A stretch of DNA of 64,000 nucleotides from Phymatolithon calcareum. Taxonomy: Eukaryota; Rhodophyta; Florideophyceae; Hapalidiales. Location: contig OZ345359.1 in assembly GCA_977006965.1 (NCBI GenBank), positions 124,001 to 188,000 on the forward strand. The letters run 5' to 3'. Positions within the stretch are counted from its first letter, which is position 1, and each line of letters opens with the position of its first letter. The notes below the pieces were generated by a model. It was given only the letters and a program-made list of their open reading frames with translations, was not told where the DNA came from and made no database searches. The position numbers and the translations under genes were made by a program. Below are positions 21,979-33,340 of this stretch, piece after piece.

Positions 21979-24036
21979 ATGGGACATAGTTCACTAGGGA
22001 AACGAGTCGCTAGGGACAATTCTTGTTCAATATCGCTCCCAGTGACGGTTCGACGTGCCAAGTCTGCGAAGAAATGGAGCTCCGATGACCCTGCGAAGCG
22101 GCTCTCTTTAAAGGCATTCAAACGGACGTGGACCGCCTTTGAGAGTGACGTGCGTATCGCGCTTGAAGATCTGCGGCTGCCAGCATTACGTCAGATCGCG
22201 ACTGCGGTGCGCACCCCTCCTCCGCACGGTGACATCGTTGCTGTATGTGTGCTCATGGGAACAGCAGCAATCGCCGGTGACCGCGCCCAAATTTTTGATT
22301 CTGTGCTTACCCACGTGGAGAATATCAAAGGTCTCGACGTACTGCGACTGCGCCATGCGGCTCAAAAGTCCGTGTTTCAAATCAATGATGCTTTGCGGGA
22401 GCTTCTCACTCGCGGTCCTGTCGTCCTTGCCTTGGATGACGCGGACTCTGCCCCGCCAGAGGTCATCCGCGATATCATCTATGTATGCAGTGCGATTGTG
22501 AAAGAAATGCGAGAGAAGTCCGATGGCGAGTATGCGGGCTCAGAGCCTGCTGTGCCGTGGCTTTCGCTCGTGCTTGGCTTTAGCACCACGGCGGAGCCGT
22601 TTCATGCCTCACTCGGCGTGCAAGAAAGCGCTGCGGTTGCGGTTGTCACCGTAACGATGCCGCGCGCAGCGGACTGTCTCATGCATCTCATTGATCACGT
22701 ACTATCTCGGCAGGTGTATGGTATTGTTTTTAGTCGCAGAGCTTTCGAGATGGTGGAGCGGGAGTATTTTGAGCGCGATTCAACACTGTCCATGATAATG
22801 CGCACTTTTCGTCAGATCTACACACTCCATTTTTTACAACAGAAGCTCGCGTGTGTACTGGCGTGTCCGCCGGAGGACTGTGACACTCTTCTTTTGGGCG
22901 GGGATGGCAAGGGCGAGCAAAGTGTTATTGCCGAAAACATCTCAAACGATATTCTCAAGCATTTGCGAAACAACACGCAATCTGTTTTCGAGACAGGCGA
23001 AGATTGTAGCGATGATGCAAAACTGAAGCAGATGGCATTGGGGTGGATTGGTGACCTTCGAAAGGTGCGACACATGCGCTATACGTCTGAAAAGCTCGTT
23101 TGGCACTTGTTGCAGGCCACAGATGCGTACAAATCGGGCGTAGAAGATCGTCTTGGTTGTAAAAAGAAGCTTTTGCGGGCACAAGTGTTCAAATCGTTTC
23201 TGCCAAACGGAAATGCAGAATTGAAAGCTGAGCCGTCGGTGCGCGTGGTGCGGGAAGAAATTCTTCGAGCGCAAAAGCATCAATTGCTCAATTACATTCA
23301 AATCATGGCGGATTGTCTTAAGGAACATTCACTGCCGGGCGATGAGGCCATTGCACATTTAAGCACCAGACTTGTAGCAGCTGATGCCTCTCTGCGCGCT
23401 GAGTCTGTGAATGTGAATGCATCCGGTACAGGGGATGAACGGTTACTGGGGTCAAGTTTCAAGGCGAAAGGGTCGGCAGCAGCGCAAGGAAGACGACGTG
23501 CGCAGCTGCTCGGGGCAGCGAACAAGCGGACTCCAATGCAGGAGAAATTGATAAATATGCGCAAAGCTGTCGTGTCGGTATTGGATTCATTGCTCGTTCT
23601 TGTGAAGCCAATTGAAAAGCAACCCATGCAAGAAGGCGTATATTTTTCGAGGATTCCTGATGTCCTAAAAATATCTGGCGGTATCGGTGGACCGGCAGAG
23701 CCGCGCCATACCGTGCTAAGTGCAATGCGGGACCCAACGAAGTACCTTGGAAGTCTTGCAGAAGGGCAGGTTCCTGATACGGCTATTTCATACCAAATTC
23801 TCTCCGAAGGCGGCAAACTTGTTAACATTTACGACTGGTATAACTCATTCAGTGCGATTCGGACGGTGCATATGGATTTGAACGAGGGTCAAGAGCTTTC
23901 ACAGGGGTTCGATGCCTCTCCTGAAGTTCTTCTTCAAGCAAGATTTGCCAGAGCTTGCAATGAGCTTGAGTTTCTCGGGCTCATGAAACATACGAAGAGG
24001 AAGACCGACCACGTGCAGCGATTAGTCTTTGAGTAG
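21979..24036 (+). CDS. ORC3: Origin recognition complex subunit 3
   Basis: Single-exon, 685 aa (human ORC3 is 711). ORC3 is an AAA+-fold subunit of the complex that marks replication origins and loads MCM helicase. The most diagnostic part is the C-terminal winged-helix region: YQILSEGGKLVNIYDWYNSF (the family's Y.....G.L.NLYDW...F) and the end ELEFLGLMKHTKRKTDHVQ, almost the family signature ELKFLGF.K.T..KTDHV. The AAA+-like part contains VVLALDDAD near residue 150 as a Walker-B-like strand, with no intact Walker A, as is usual in ORC3. Divergent from FabZ by 306 bp, so the two probably share a promoter region. Confidence 0.9.
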   Translation: MGHSSLGKRVARDNSCSISLPVTVRRAKSAKKWSSDDPAKRLSLKAFKRTWTAFESDVRIALEDLRLPALRQIATAVRTPPPHGDIVAVCVLMGTAAIAGDRAQIFDSVLTHVENIKGLDVLRLRHAAQKSVFQINDALRELLTRGPVVLALDDADSAPPEVIRDIIYVCSAIVKEMREKSDGEYAGSEPAVPWLSLVLGFSTTAEPFHASLGVQESAAVAVVTVTMPRAADCLMHLIDHVLSRQVYGIVFSRRAFEMVEREYFERDSTLSMIMRTFRQIYTLHFLQQKLACVLACPPEDCDTLLLGGDGKGEQSVIAENISNDILKHLRNNTQSVFETGEDCSDDAKLKQMALGWIGDLRKVRHMRYTSEKLVWHLLQATDAYKSGVEDRLGCKKKLLRAQVFKSFLPNGNAELKAEPSVRVVREEILRAQKHQLLNYIQIMADCLKEHSLPGDEAIAHLSTRLVAADASLRAESVNVNASGTGDERLLGSSFKAKGSAAAQGRRRAQLLGAANKRTPMQEKLINMRKAVVSVLDSLLVLVKPIEKQPMQEGVYFSRIPDVLKISGGIGGPAEPRHTVLSAMRDPTKYLGSLAEGQVPDTAISYQILSEGGKLVNIYDWYNSFSAIRTVHMDLNEGQELSQGFDASPEVLLQARFARACNELEFLGLMKHTKRKTDHVQRLVFE

Positions 24037-25652
24037 TATAACAAAATCATTGGATATATATACAGTATGTACTACATTAGTTCACATAACGCGTGTGTTT
24101 CCCACGATATCCACTCGACGTCCATGAGGGATAGACACACAGTAGGGCAACAGATGGATATTGGCTAACACAAGCCATTACCCGTTTTTCTCTTGTCCTG
24201 TAGTGAATGACCCGAGAGAAGGACCTGCAAAACCCAAGGAATTCTCAAAATCGTTAAACAAAATGACGGCTCAGTAACTCAAGTAAGGGAGGCTTCTGTC
24301 GTTGTTTTGTTGTATATTCCTATGCATAATAAAGATTTAATGTAAAAACTTGAGAAAAGTATACACATAGATCAGGACGCATTTGCAACCTGAAAAGTTG
24401 TGGATTTTGGATAACCGCACTGGAACTATTCACTCCATCGTACGCCTTGTCGTCTCTCCCGTGGAATACTCTTCATCCTTGTTTTGCCATTAACTTATGG
24501 AAAAGTCATTGCTGAACAGGACCTACTGATACTCTGCAAAACAAGTAAGCTTCAGAAAGCAATCTGCTCGCACTGTGCAAATTAGTGCTGCCGTGGCCTC
24601 CCGCCAAAGCTTCTTTGTCTTATTGTCTGCGTTCACATATCACGGGTCCACGTAGATGTCTTCCTATAGCGTCATTTAATTTCCAGGGCAGTATCAATGC
24701 CGAGTTGAGCACTACGGGTTCTGGTCCTCTCAGATGCCGATTTCCAGAAATAGGGCCTTGTGAATCATGGCGTACGGCTGCGATTCTGGCCAAGGAGGGC
24801 AGATAGGAGAGTAGAGAATTCCCTGGCCTCTTTCGTGCTTTGTCGCTGTCGTTGACCTCTTGTAGTCTCCAGAGTGCGCTGCTGCGACCACCTGACTGTC
24901 GACAACACGCGTTATCGACTCGAGGCTTATCCGCTAGCCATGCTTTTTTTGCGCTGCGAGCCACTCTTCTTCCGTCGATCGTTTTCTCCCGCCGTAAACG
25001 TGATCGTCTAAAAGGTCTAATGCACTGGTTTGAGTAAGCGCTTTTCTTTCCGGCGTTCACTAGGGGTGGACATTTTCTGGAGTATGTGGAACGTCACCTT
25101 TTCAAGGTTAATCTGGAGCCTGGCCGTGCGTCGAGGGACACACGACCGCCAGAGCGAACAGTTGAGGCACGTTCCCTTTCTCCCATAATGTCCCCGTTCT
25201 TGGCCTATGGGTGTGAGCCAATCGAAAGAGTTTATGACTTAGTCCTGGGTGAAGCACGCTTGTCCTGACCTCATCCGTTGTGTTGATGCGTTTTGGGATC
25301 AAGCCAGAAATTTGCCATTGATTTAGCACACATAGGTTTAGGGGCCGCCCAACTATATATGTCCTATCCTTGGCGCTTGACCTTCCAAAGCGACTGCAAA
25401 TTTTCGACTTGGAAAGAAACTTCGACAGCGAATCAGATCATCGATACTAACGGAAAAGGCACTAGACTACCTACTACTCTACAGCGTCACCATAATTGAT
25501 AGTATGGAACGACGAGTCCCTGTATTAGGAACTAGGCGCTACACTAGAATGAACAGGTACTGAAAAGCCTGCTCCCGTACAATCTTAGGAGTGTCATTGA
25601 AGGCTTTTAAATAGGCAACTATGATAATCAGTTGCTTCAAAAAAAGTCGTCG

Positions 25653-25706
25653 ATGCTGTTGGGTTGACAGAAAAGATCTTTTCTGTTCTGAGCCCAACCG
25701 CAGCAT
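25653..25706. repeat. Imperfect palindrome around GAAAAGATCTTTTC
   Basis: ATGCTG.TTGGGTT...CAGAAAAGATC pairs with GATCTTTTCTG...CCCAACCGCAGCAT over about 54 bp. The function is unknown. Confidence 0.7.
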
Positions 25707-26106
25707 GCAGACCCGCGCTTCCTCTTTTGGGGCTGGCACCCACGGAGGCATTTTGCTTGCCGCATTGGCGCCCTACTTCGTCTTGCACTTCTAACTGGCG
25801 TCTATTGCCAGGAGTGTTCGTGCAATTCGTATTGCATTGCCTGATGCAATAAACTAAAATAAATATGGTGTGACCCCTGGTATAGTTATTGCTCCAAGCT
25901 TACCTCCTTTTCATGCCTCCTTCATTCATTCATAATTTGTGCTCTCGTATTTCTTGACAACTTCAGAGTCTTCAGTGTCAACATCTTCGCGGTGTACAAC
26001 CGCCCGTCGACGTCGGAGATTAGGGCTACATGCAAGCATGACATTGAAATTGGTGACAACCGTTTTGATCTGTACAGAACTCTTGTTTCCCACTCTGGAA
26101 GCTGTC

Positions 26107-26185
26107 CATTCATTCATTCATTTTGCCTTTTCCCCTAATGGGTCTAGCAGCGATTCGAGGGTCTAAGTTTTTTTCCACTCTACTC
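26107..26185 (-). repeat. Dispersed repeat with (CATT)n head, copy 2
   Basis: Reverse complement of 18117-18188. The simple-repeat tail is on the left, so the element points in the minus direction. Confidence 0.7.
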
Positions 26186-26490
26186 TATTGTTAGCGAGCT
26201 GGACTGCGGTTTGGATTGGAAGCTGTTCATAATAATTGCCTCATTAGTTACCACGTGTTTTCAAATGTTCTGTCGAATTTTCGCGAGCAGCTAGCTGCAC
26301 CACGATTTCGTTGAAATTTTTATTCAAACGTCCTGTCGAGTACTGGAGTTTCTCAACTTCCAATTATTTAACTCTATCTTTCTCGCCATCCATCTTTTGA
26401 TCTTCTCCTAGATCACTAGCACCATAGAGATAGGGCTATCGGAAAACAGCCCTCGCCAACTTTGCCATGGTGCCATTTTGTCTGCTTTTA

Positions 26491-28469
26491 TCAGCACTGG
26501 ATTCCCAAGGACTGGATGGTGTCTCCTGCGCCAAAACCGGATACACCATCATTGGGTGGACCAATATTTGCAGTGACCCCGAATCCACGCTCAGTCAATG
26601 AAGCAGTGCTGACAGGCTTTCCGTCGGAAAGAAGCACGGCAATGGTGCCTGCGACATGAGGCGCAGCCATCGATGTTCCGCTCTTCCACGTTGCGCCGCC
26701 GGCCGCCGCCGGTCTTAGTGATTTGATAAGTACACCTGGCGCGGTAAGGTCCGTGCATGGTCCAAAGTTGCTAAACGAGGCAATGTTTCCGTTCTGGTCA
26801 TGAGCTTGCACTGTGAATATATTGGCATGAAAGGTACTTGCCGATGCAGGTGACTTATCGCAAGAATTACCCGTATAATCGGGATCTCCAAAATCGTTCC
26901 CAGCAGATAGTGCAAAATAAACCCCTTGTTCCGCAGCTTCCTTCACAGCTTCATTTAAAGTTGTTGATTTGCCTCCACCTAGCGACATATTAATTACATC
27001 TACACCGTTCGCCAATGCGAATGCAATCCCTGAAATCGAACTGGCCGTGTTTCCTTTTCCTTCGTCATTCAGAGCCTTGTAGCAGCTGGTCGTAGCTTGC
27101 GTGGCGACACCATAAGTCGGATGGCCGACCGTTCCAGCTACATGTGAGCCTGAGAAAGGTCAGCAGAAGTCAAGTTAGAACAAATTCGAAATGGGACACA
27201 AGCAAGTCGCTTCTGGGTAACACATTCGTCGAACTTACCGTGTCCGTGAACATCTGTGCAGCCGCCATTATCTGCCGAAAAAAAACTTCCGCAAGACCCA
27301 CAATCTGTGGGTGTACAGCCCGTGTCCAGGACCATGACATCGATATTCTGCCCATTGTTCGAAGTTCCCTGACAGGTACGTTGATTATCGTTGTCCCCAT
27401 CAACTTCGTCGACGCCCCAAGGCGGGTCCTCGGTAGCAACTTGGCATGTGCCTAGATCAGCGCATGTCTGACAGACAACACTGACACTTGGACTTGGTGA
27501 AGCAGACGGGCTTGGAGACGCACTGACACTTGGACTTGCGGAAGAAGACGGGCTTGCAGGCGCACTAGCACTTGCAGTTGTAGAAGCACTAGGGCTTGCA
27601 CCTACGCTTAAACTTGGAGTCGCAGAGGCACTGGAACTAGCAGATGTACTAGGGCTTGCTCCTACGCTTAGGCTTGGAGTTGCACTCGCGCTTGCACTGG
27701 CAGTCGGGGACGCTGCAGGCTGTCCAGGGTTACCAGAACCCGGATTGGGATTCTTGGTTGGATTCGACTCACTTTTTGAGGTACTTGGACTCGGACTTGG
27801 AGTCGTTTTTGGTGTTCTGCTAGGGGTAGGAGTCGGAGTTGTACTTCTGCTTGGGCTGGGGCTTGTACTAGGAGTAGGAGTTGTATTCGGAGTGGGGCTT
27901 GTGCTTGAGCTGGCGCTCGGACATGGACTTGCACTGGGAAAGGGTCGTGGAGTACGCCTTCCAGTTCTGAACATGCCTCGTCGGAAGAAGCGCCATGCTC
28001 GACGACGGTAGCTCTTGAAGTTCCTATCGAATGCAGCTGGTGGATCCTGTCTCTGGTCTTGTGGTGGGCCGTGTTCGCACGGCACGACCAAAAGTCTCTC
28101 CAGTGTGAACTCGACATTTGGTTCTGTGCGAACAATGTCTGCTTTGTCAACATGTAGGGCAGGCGATACATTCGATGAGAGACCTGGGGCAGGACACTTG
28201 ATTTTCTCGAAGGACAAAGACCCAATTTTCGTCGGGTCTCCGCTTAGCTTGCAGCTACTGCCGGCAGACTGACGAGCTTTGCTCTCGAGTTCATCGCGGC
28301 AGCTTCCTTGGCAATCTCCCTTGATCTCAACAATGTATTCTCCTGGAATTTCTGTTTGTGATGACGCAGTGTGGAAAAGAACTGTGATGAAGAAGAGCAG
28401 TGCTGCTGAAACGGTAGGGCTGCCAGCCCGAACGAGAGACATATTCACTCTTGAGCAATGATATACCAT
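26491..28469 (-). CDS. Secreted subtilisin-like serine protease with long S/P/T linker, two exons
   Basis: Exon 1 is 28469-27239 and exon 2 is 27149-26491; intron 27150-27238 (GTAAGT...CTCAG, 89 bp) splits a Gly codon inside the active-site His motif. The spliced protein is 629 aa. A signal peptide ends near residue 38 (hydrophobic ALLFFITVLF; M10 at 28442 is an alternative start). An I9-like propeptide (about 43-122) has cysteines at 53, 57, 73 and 92. A linker of about 155 residues rich in Ser, Pro, Thr and Ala (about 173-330) follows, then the S8 catalytic domain with D382 (VLDTG), H410 (HGHGSHVAGT after splicing), oxyanion N495 (SAGND) and S570 (SGTSMAAPH). The order is complete, so an active enzyme in the secretory route or wall is expected. 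Placing the long linker between propeptide and catalytic domain is unusual. A stand-alone homologue of the propeptide lies at 31677-32072. Confidence 0.95.
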
Positions 28470-29610
28470 TGCGCTACTGGATGCTAATATTTGTACTCAA
28501 GCTTTGATACAACTCTTTACTGCTAGTTTGAATCAAGCATTGGCATGCATAAAAAAGTTCTTGTTCGAGACAGGCCCTGTCCCTCACAGCACTTGCATCT
28601 ATGGGCCTTGCTTTCAAAAGGAATGCGTCAGATGCTTATTTTGTGAGTTAAACACACGAAGACGTAACCTCCTCAGATTTGCCTCTTGAATAGCATCCCG
28701 GAGGGGAACACTTAGACCAGGCCCTTGATACTGCGCTTTCACGACAATATTCAATTTTTCTGCAGCCTCTCGAGGGTTTCCGCATTCTTGTTGTACAGAT
28801 ACAACGCGTAGCACAGTATTGTGCCGCGAGCTGCTTTCCAGTGTTCCCAGACAGTTGTGCCGATGACGCACGCTGTGCAAAACGTTGAACATAACACTGC
28901 AACGGTTATAAGCTCCATGTTAAAAAGGGAATACCGGGGCCCACACTGTACTATCCTCATGACGGACTCATGCTTTCAGACCATACTTCAAGTTGCCAAG
29001 TTCGTGTTTCTGTTATTTTCTACTTGGTTAAAGCCGTTGGTACTGGTTGTCAGCAGAATTCATTGGCTCTTTTCTTATTCCTCGAAGCCAAGTGTTCAGC
29101 TTTTCTAGTCATGGATGCTACGGAAGCTGAAGCGCCAACTTTATATCTAGCATATTTTTTGGCCTAGCATTGAATCAGAGTAGAAAAATCTACCCAATGC
29201 GATTGGGGCAAGCCTTAGTAGGATCGCCGATAATTGTTTTTACTGCTCTTCTTGTCCTAAGCCCAACGAAACCGGGAGATTATCCCATCAAGAGCTATAT
29301 GAGTTATATTTTGTTAGCCGAGTAGTACAATAATTGCTGTGGTGGTACAAGCTCGTGAACCTGTGCAAGGGGAAACAGGGCCGTAATTTCCACACCATTC
29401 CATCTTCAGTAAAAGCAGCGGTCTCCAAGAAACCTGTACAGCAGGAGAACGCGGAGTTTGACTAGGACAAAGTACCTAGAGCGGCATTGGCAAATAGGCA
29501 TAGAAGATTGAAGGCGGAATAGTGTCCTATAAGAATGTACCAGTATAGGTGCAAAAAGGACGAAGTCAATGCAACGGGCCAAAAAGAAGAATGTAGTACT
29601 GGTGTTGTTG
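28470..29610. other. Intergenic with weak ORF signal
   Basis: No secure gene. On the minus strand, a frame at 28751-28960 contains a possible membrane segment (MELITVAVLCSTFC), and an overlapping frame (28614-28892) continues with a charged helix-like stretch (EAAEKLNIVVKAQYQ). They could be parts of one small gene joined by an intron or broken by a frameshift. I cannot decide. Confidence 0.3.
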
Positions 29611-29623
29611 AAGAGTGCAATTT

Positions 29624-30394
29624 AAGGGTTTGACCGGACCGAACGGACCACAAACGAAAAAAGACAAGTTTCCGGCGCGGGCGCGGGCGCCCGCGCCGGC
29701 GCAAGTGGCCGCAGCGATAAAGCTGCACAAAGCGCTCCTTCCGACGGTAATCCCGCCGGAAATGGCGAACGCGATCGTGAACGCACACTCCAGGGACTTG
29801 GCGAATCGAGATCTTGCCACACTTGAAATGCCAGACCCAAGCCCGCCGTTGCAAGATTTCGAGAAAATCTTGCGAATTTAAGCGGATTTGATACAGGCCG
29901 GCTATCATACCGGTCCGGCCCGTTCACCTGTGCGTCACAGATAGGAACCAAGAGCTCAGTCAGGAATTTTTCCCCGCTACAGTGCAGGGTTTTTTTGAAC
30001 TTGCAAGAGCTGTGATCCGGCCTCCCCATGGGAGAAGACTATCACCTTCTGGTAGTATGGTAGTACATGGATTCCGCCCTGAGTGGTGTGCCGCAACGCT
30101 CAAGGAAGCTGGGAGAGAAGACAGAAGAAGATGAAAGAAGGCAGCGAGATGACTAGCTACCGTGAGCGTCCTAAATGGTTTCCAACCCGGGGCATCCCTT
30201 TGAAGGACGGCGACTGAAGATTGGCTATGTAGCGATATAGATGTTAAGCTTCCCCAAGGTCTGCACATTGTGCAGCTTGGGCAGCTGTTGTGACATCAAG
30301 TACCACTCGTATCTGTTAAGTCTACTGGAGCCGTAAGGATGTGGAGTTGTTTACCAGCTCTGATAAATCCCGCAATAAAAGAAAGAAAGAAAGA
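29624..30394 (+). mobile_element. Retroposed element with (AAAG)n tail and 13-bp target duplication
   Basis: AAGAGTGCAATTT occurs at 29611-29623 and exactly again at 30395-30407, flanking 771 bp that end in AATAAAAGAAAGAAAG. A target duplication plus a simple-repeat tail is the mark of target-primed reverse transcription (LINE or SINE). The left end is very GC-rich (29670-29705, alternating GCG and CGC). The open frame to 29881 has no ATG and no recognised RT motif. Confidence 0.8.
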
Positions 30395-30407
30395 AAGAGT
30401 GCAATTT

Positions 30408-31676
30408 GTCTTGATTGTTGAATTGCTCAAGTTTGCTTCTGAATATCAACTAAATTCTGTGGACGAGAACGAAGAAGGTATGTCTGGCGGACCCGGATCG
30501 AAAAAGGTTAAACATATCGCCAAAGAGAAGGTACAGAACTTAAAAAGGTGAACCAAACAGTGTGAACTCGACAGTATAGGCTGCGGCATTGCTAGCGATG
30601 TTGAAGTGATAAAGATTTGCGGGATAATACGGAAGATTAAGATGTGAGCAGGGTTAATCCCAATTCAATTTTTCGCAATTGCTTCCAGTGAAGCAATGAG
30701 ACAATCAATTGCAATAGGATTTCTCCCCAGCAAGAGAAATTGTAAGTGAGGTACTTCTGGCAATACCAATTGCAATTAGGATGCTGCGAGCTACATTTGG
30801 CGCAACACAGTTGTACCACTTTAATCTAAAGGTCACTGCCAGCTAAAAGTAAACGGATGAGCTCCAATTTGCGTTACAATTGAAAATGATGCTCCAATTA
30901 GCATTGCAATAGCTGAACGTCCATACAATATATAGAAAATTGCAATTCATTGCAATAAAATTGGGACAGTACACTTAATGTTCTCCTATCTTCATCTTCC
31001 GTATTTTCGTACTCCAGTGCATGATAAGAACCAAAACGAAGAGGCCAGCACGTTTCCCGAGGGATTTTTATGTCCCATCCTCATTCAACTGATATTTGGC
31101 GTTCTGTTTTTTCTGTTGTCTAATAAGCGCTTTATGCAATACACAGGCCAGTATTTACAGTATCCCTAATTCGGTCGTTATGATAGTATCCATTTTGTTG
31201 GCTTGCAATATAGCGATGTATCAACATGATATTGTTGACTACTGTTTCAGACATCAAAAATATTTGCACGGTGGCTTATTTTACTGCAATTTCAGTCTTT
31301 TTAGTCAATGGGCCTTAATCTCCCCAAAACCGTTATCTCGTATTGTACGGAGTCGCTTTTCCCCCCAAAAGTACAGTAGTTTTCTGATGCAAATGAATAT
31401 TTTTACTCTAAGTAGGGACCCCAATGACGTTTATGATAGATATCGATATATCAAGCGGAATGTCGCCTACAGTTTATTAACTTTAGTAACAGTTACTAGT
31501 TACTGCTGATGCTCCTCCCGACATTTTGTCCCAATAATTCAGAAAGAAAGTGTTGTCCATCTCAAAACGTCTTCAAAGAATTCTAATAGCGCCGGGTACT
31601 TGTACCTTTCAATACTTCAACTTTCCAGAGAAGGTGGCGTCTGCGTGAAACGACACGCCGATATTTGTAAAACAAG
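30408..31676. other. Intergenic with CAATTGCAAT-type repeats
   Basis: No gene recognised. Between about 30660 and 30965 the words CAATTGCAAT, TTGCAAT and CCAATT recur many times in both orientations, giving a diffuse repeat. Short open frames at 31096-31509 look like chance. The promoter of the 31677 gene should be in the last part. Confidence 0.45.
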
Positions 31677-32072
31677 ATGCGCTCCACAGCGACTATATTT
31701 TTTGCCGCTTTGTTCGCCTTGTGCTCCGGGTACATCGTTAACGAAAACGACGGAAGAGAGATTTTGCCTTCGCCAGAGCCATCTTCTCAAGAAAAAGGTA
31801 GTCTTGAGTTCGTTGTTCAAGTGCAAGGCCAGTGTACTGGATTCTGTCGCCCTCAGCTGAACGACGCTGTGATCACATACGGTGGTAGGGGCTGTACTCT
31901 CGGCAGCCCAGTTGTTATTTTTACCAAGTCTTACGAATTCATCACTTGCGTCGACTCTGGTGTAGAAGACGAAACAAGTCTCGCTGCCACAGTTACTCCT
32001 GTGCTTTCGGCATATGGTGCAAATGTTGTAAGCGTGGAAGTAACTCGAACTGTGAGCCCGACCGGTCGTTAA
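31677..32072 (+). CDS. Small secreted protein homologous to the subtilase propeptide (candidate protease inhibitor)
   Basis: 131 aa from a clear ATG. A signal peptide is predicted at 1-18 (MRSTATIFFAALFALCSG), followed by a short acidic/Pro spacer and one domain (about 43-128). This domain aligns with the propeptide of the protease at 26491-28469: both have beta-strand-like (E/L)(F/Y)(V/I)V(E/Q)(I/V), then GxCxGxCR, then GxxCxL and a fourth Cys. The cysteines here are 53, 57, 73 and 91; in the protease they are 53, 57, 73 and 92. I9-type propeptides fold and inhibit their protease, and stand-alone I9 proteins act as inhibitors. The role as inhibitor or chaperone of the neighbouring enzyme is inference. 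The gene is divergent from the protease, 3.2 kb away. Confidence 0.8.
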   Translation: MRSTATIFFAALFALCSGYIVNENDGREILPSPEPSSQEKGSLEFVVQVQGQCTGFCRPQLNDAVITYGGRGCTLGSPVVIFTKSYEFITCVDSGVEDETSLAATVTPVLSAYGANVVSVEVTRTVSPTGR

Positions 32073-32504
32073 GAACTTATCGTTCTAGCCATCTGCTAAG
32101 TGATATTGCATGTAATTTGGAAACGTTTTGCTCACTGAGATCGGTCCTACGCATGGATGATATTAATATGCGAGTACGCATCCCGATTTCGGCGCTTGAA
32201 AATAAAGAGTTCGCAGAGGTGAAGTAGTAGAAGGCATTCGCTGATAGGAAATTTCGGAGAAGCTCTTTTCATGTGAATAAAGCGAAAACATATTGCACAG
32301 GACTGTAGTTAAAGAACAGATTGTGAAATGCAAATGGAAACTGTGTCTGGAGAACAAGTGCACATGTGGAGAATATTAAACGCTTGTTTGCTGCGGTGGA
32401 GAAACGAAAATTACGAATTTAGAAACTGTCCTCATATTGACAAATAAACTGTGATGCAATCCTACCACGAGCAGGCGACTTTCTGCTTTGCCGCGGGCGA
32501 TTGG
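32073..32504. other. Intergenic, nothing recognised
   Basis: The 3' flank of the propeptide-like gene. No motif or repeat is seen. Confidence 0.4.
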
Positions 32505-32879
32505 CTATTCGTCCAGATTGCAGGTGATAAGTCTGACGCCACCAGCGAAGTGGCACGCTTCGTCGCAACCCAGCCACTCCCGCCGTGTAAGGAGATTGAA
32601 AAAAGGTGGAACTTGAGATTTCCGAGCTCTCCAGCTGGCTAGTAGGCCAGAAGTAAGGTAGAGCTGGTCATTCGCACGGACCTGCGTCATCCCGAACGAA
32701 GGGTTAGTCAAAGATCGGGGCACAACTAAGCCAAAATACGTCACCGGGGACATGAGTCTAACCATACGGATCTTCTGAGCCAGATTCCAGTCTTGGGGAA
32801 TGATGAACCACGTCTTTATCGCGACAGGGACCCAAAGTGTGTCAGAGTCAAGCCGATAGGCCATATTCGATGATTCCAC
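32505..32879 (-). CDS. Hypothetical protein fragment
   Basis: A 124-codon frame with even amino-acid composition (MAYRLDSDTLWVPVAIK, then several Pro/Trp residues). A second frame on the same strand just upstream (32816-33247) has hydrophobic stretches and ends where this one begins, with a possible donor GTAACG near the overlap. They may be two exons or one frameshifted gene. No domain recognised. Confidence 0.25.
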   Translation of the reverse strand: MESSNMAYRLDSDTLWVPVAIKTWFIIPQDWNLAQKIRMVRLMSPVTYFGLVVPRSLTNPSFGMTQVRANDQLYLTSGLLASWRARKSQVPPFFNLLTRREWLGCDEACHFAGGVRLITCNLDE

Positions 32880-33340
32880 TTGAAGTGAGCGCTTCTCTTG
32901 CCCGACAAACGCGTTACCGGCTTTCTAGAGACTTCCCCAAATCCTAGATCATCCGCTTCACTGCTTAAGCCGTGCTTTTTGTTGATTTTCAGTAAATACA
33001 TAGAGTTCAAAAACCACAGATCTTCCACCAAAACTGCCTGCAACAAGCAAAAGTGCTGTAGCGGGTTCCAAAGAATTGGTGTTTGGAAGAGTGCATCCAG
33101 AGCCAAACTTGTGAAATATATGAAAAAAGTATATCGGTACGACAGGGAGATGGGGATTAGAGTGGCATAAAACAAAACTACGATTCGGGCGGGCGGGGAA
33201 TGAGGGCTCAGGGGGAGCAACGGGGTAATTAGAATCCTGTAAAACACAATGCTCCAGGGATAGGGACAGAAGGGGGACTTGTTTTTTTGTTTATTGCAGG
33301 TTATTCGAATTACACAAAGTGTACATTATTCAACATCTAG

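Larger units (their letters stand above)
24037..26490. other. Gene-poor spacer
   Basis: No supported gene in 2.45 kb. The longest open frame (24620-25060, minus, 146 codons) is Arg/Lys/Ser-rich with no motif. An imperfect palindrome lies at 25653-25706 and a simple-repeat-tailed element at 26107-26185. A second TTCATTCATTCAT stretch occurs at about 25920. Confidence 0.5.

Noticed and set aside
24620-25060. 146-codon minus-strand ORF
   Set aside because: No domain, biased to Arg and Ser, no splice or context support.
27668-28225. Open frames on both strands across the Ser/Pro linker
   Set aside because: Low-complexity repeats keep several frames open; the true frame is fixed by the flanking propeptide and catalytic domain.
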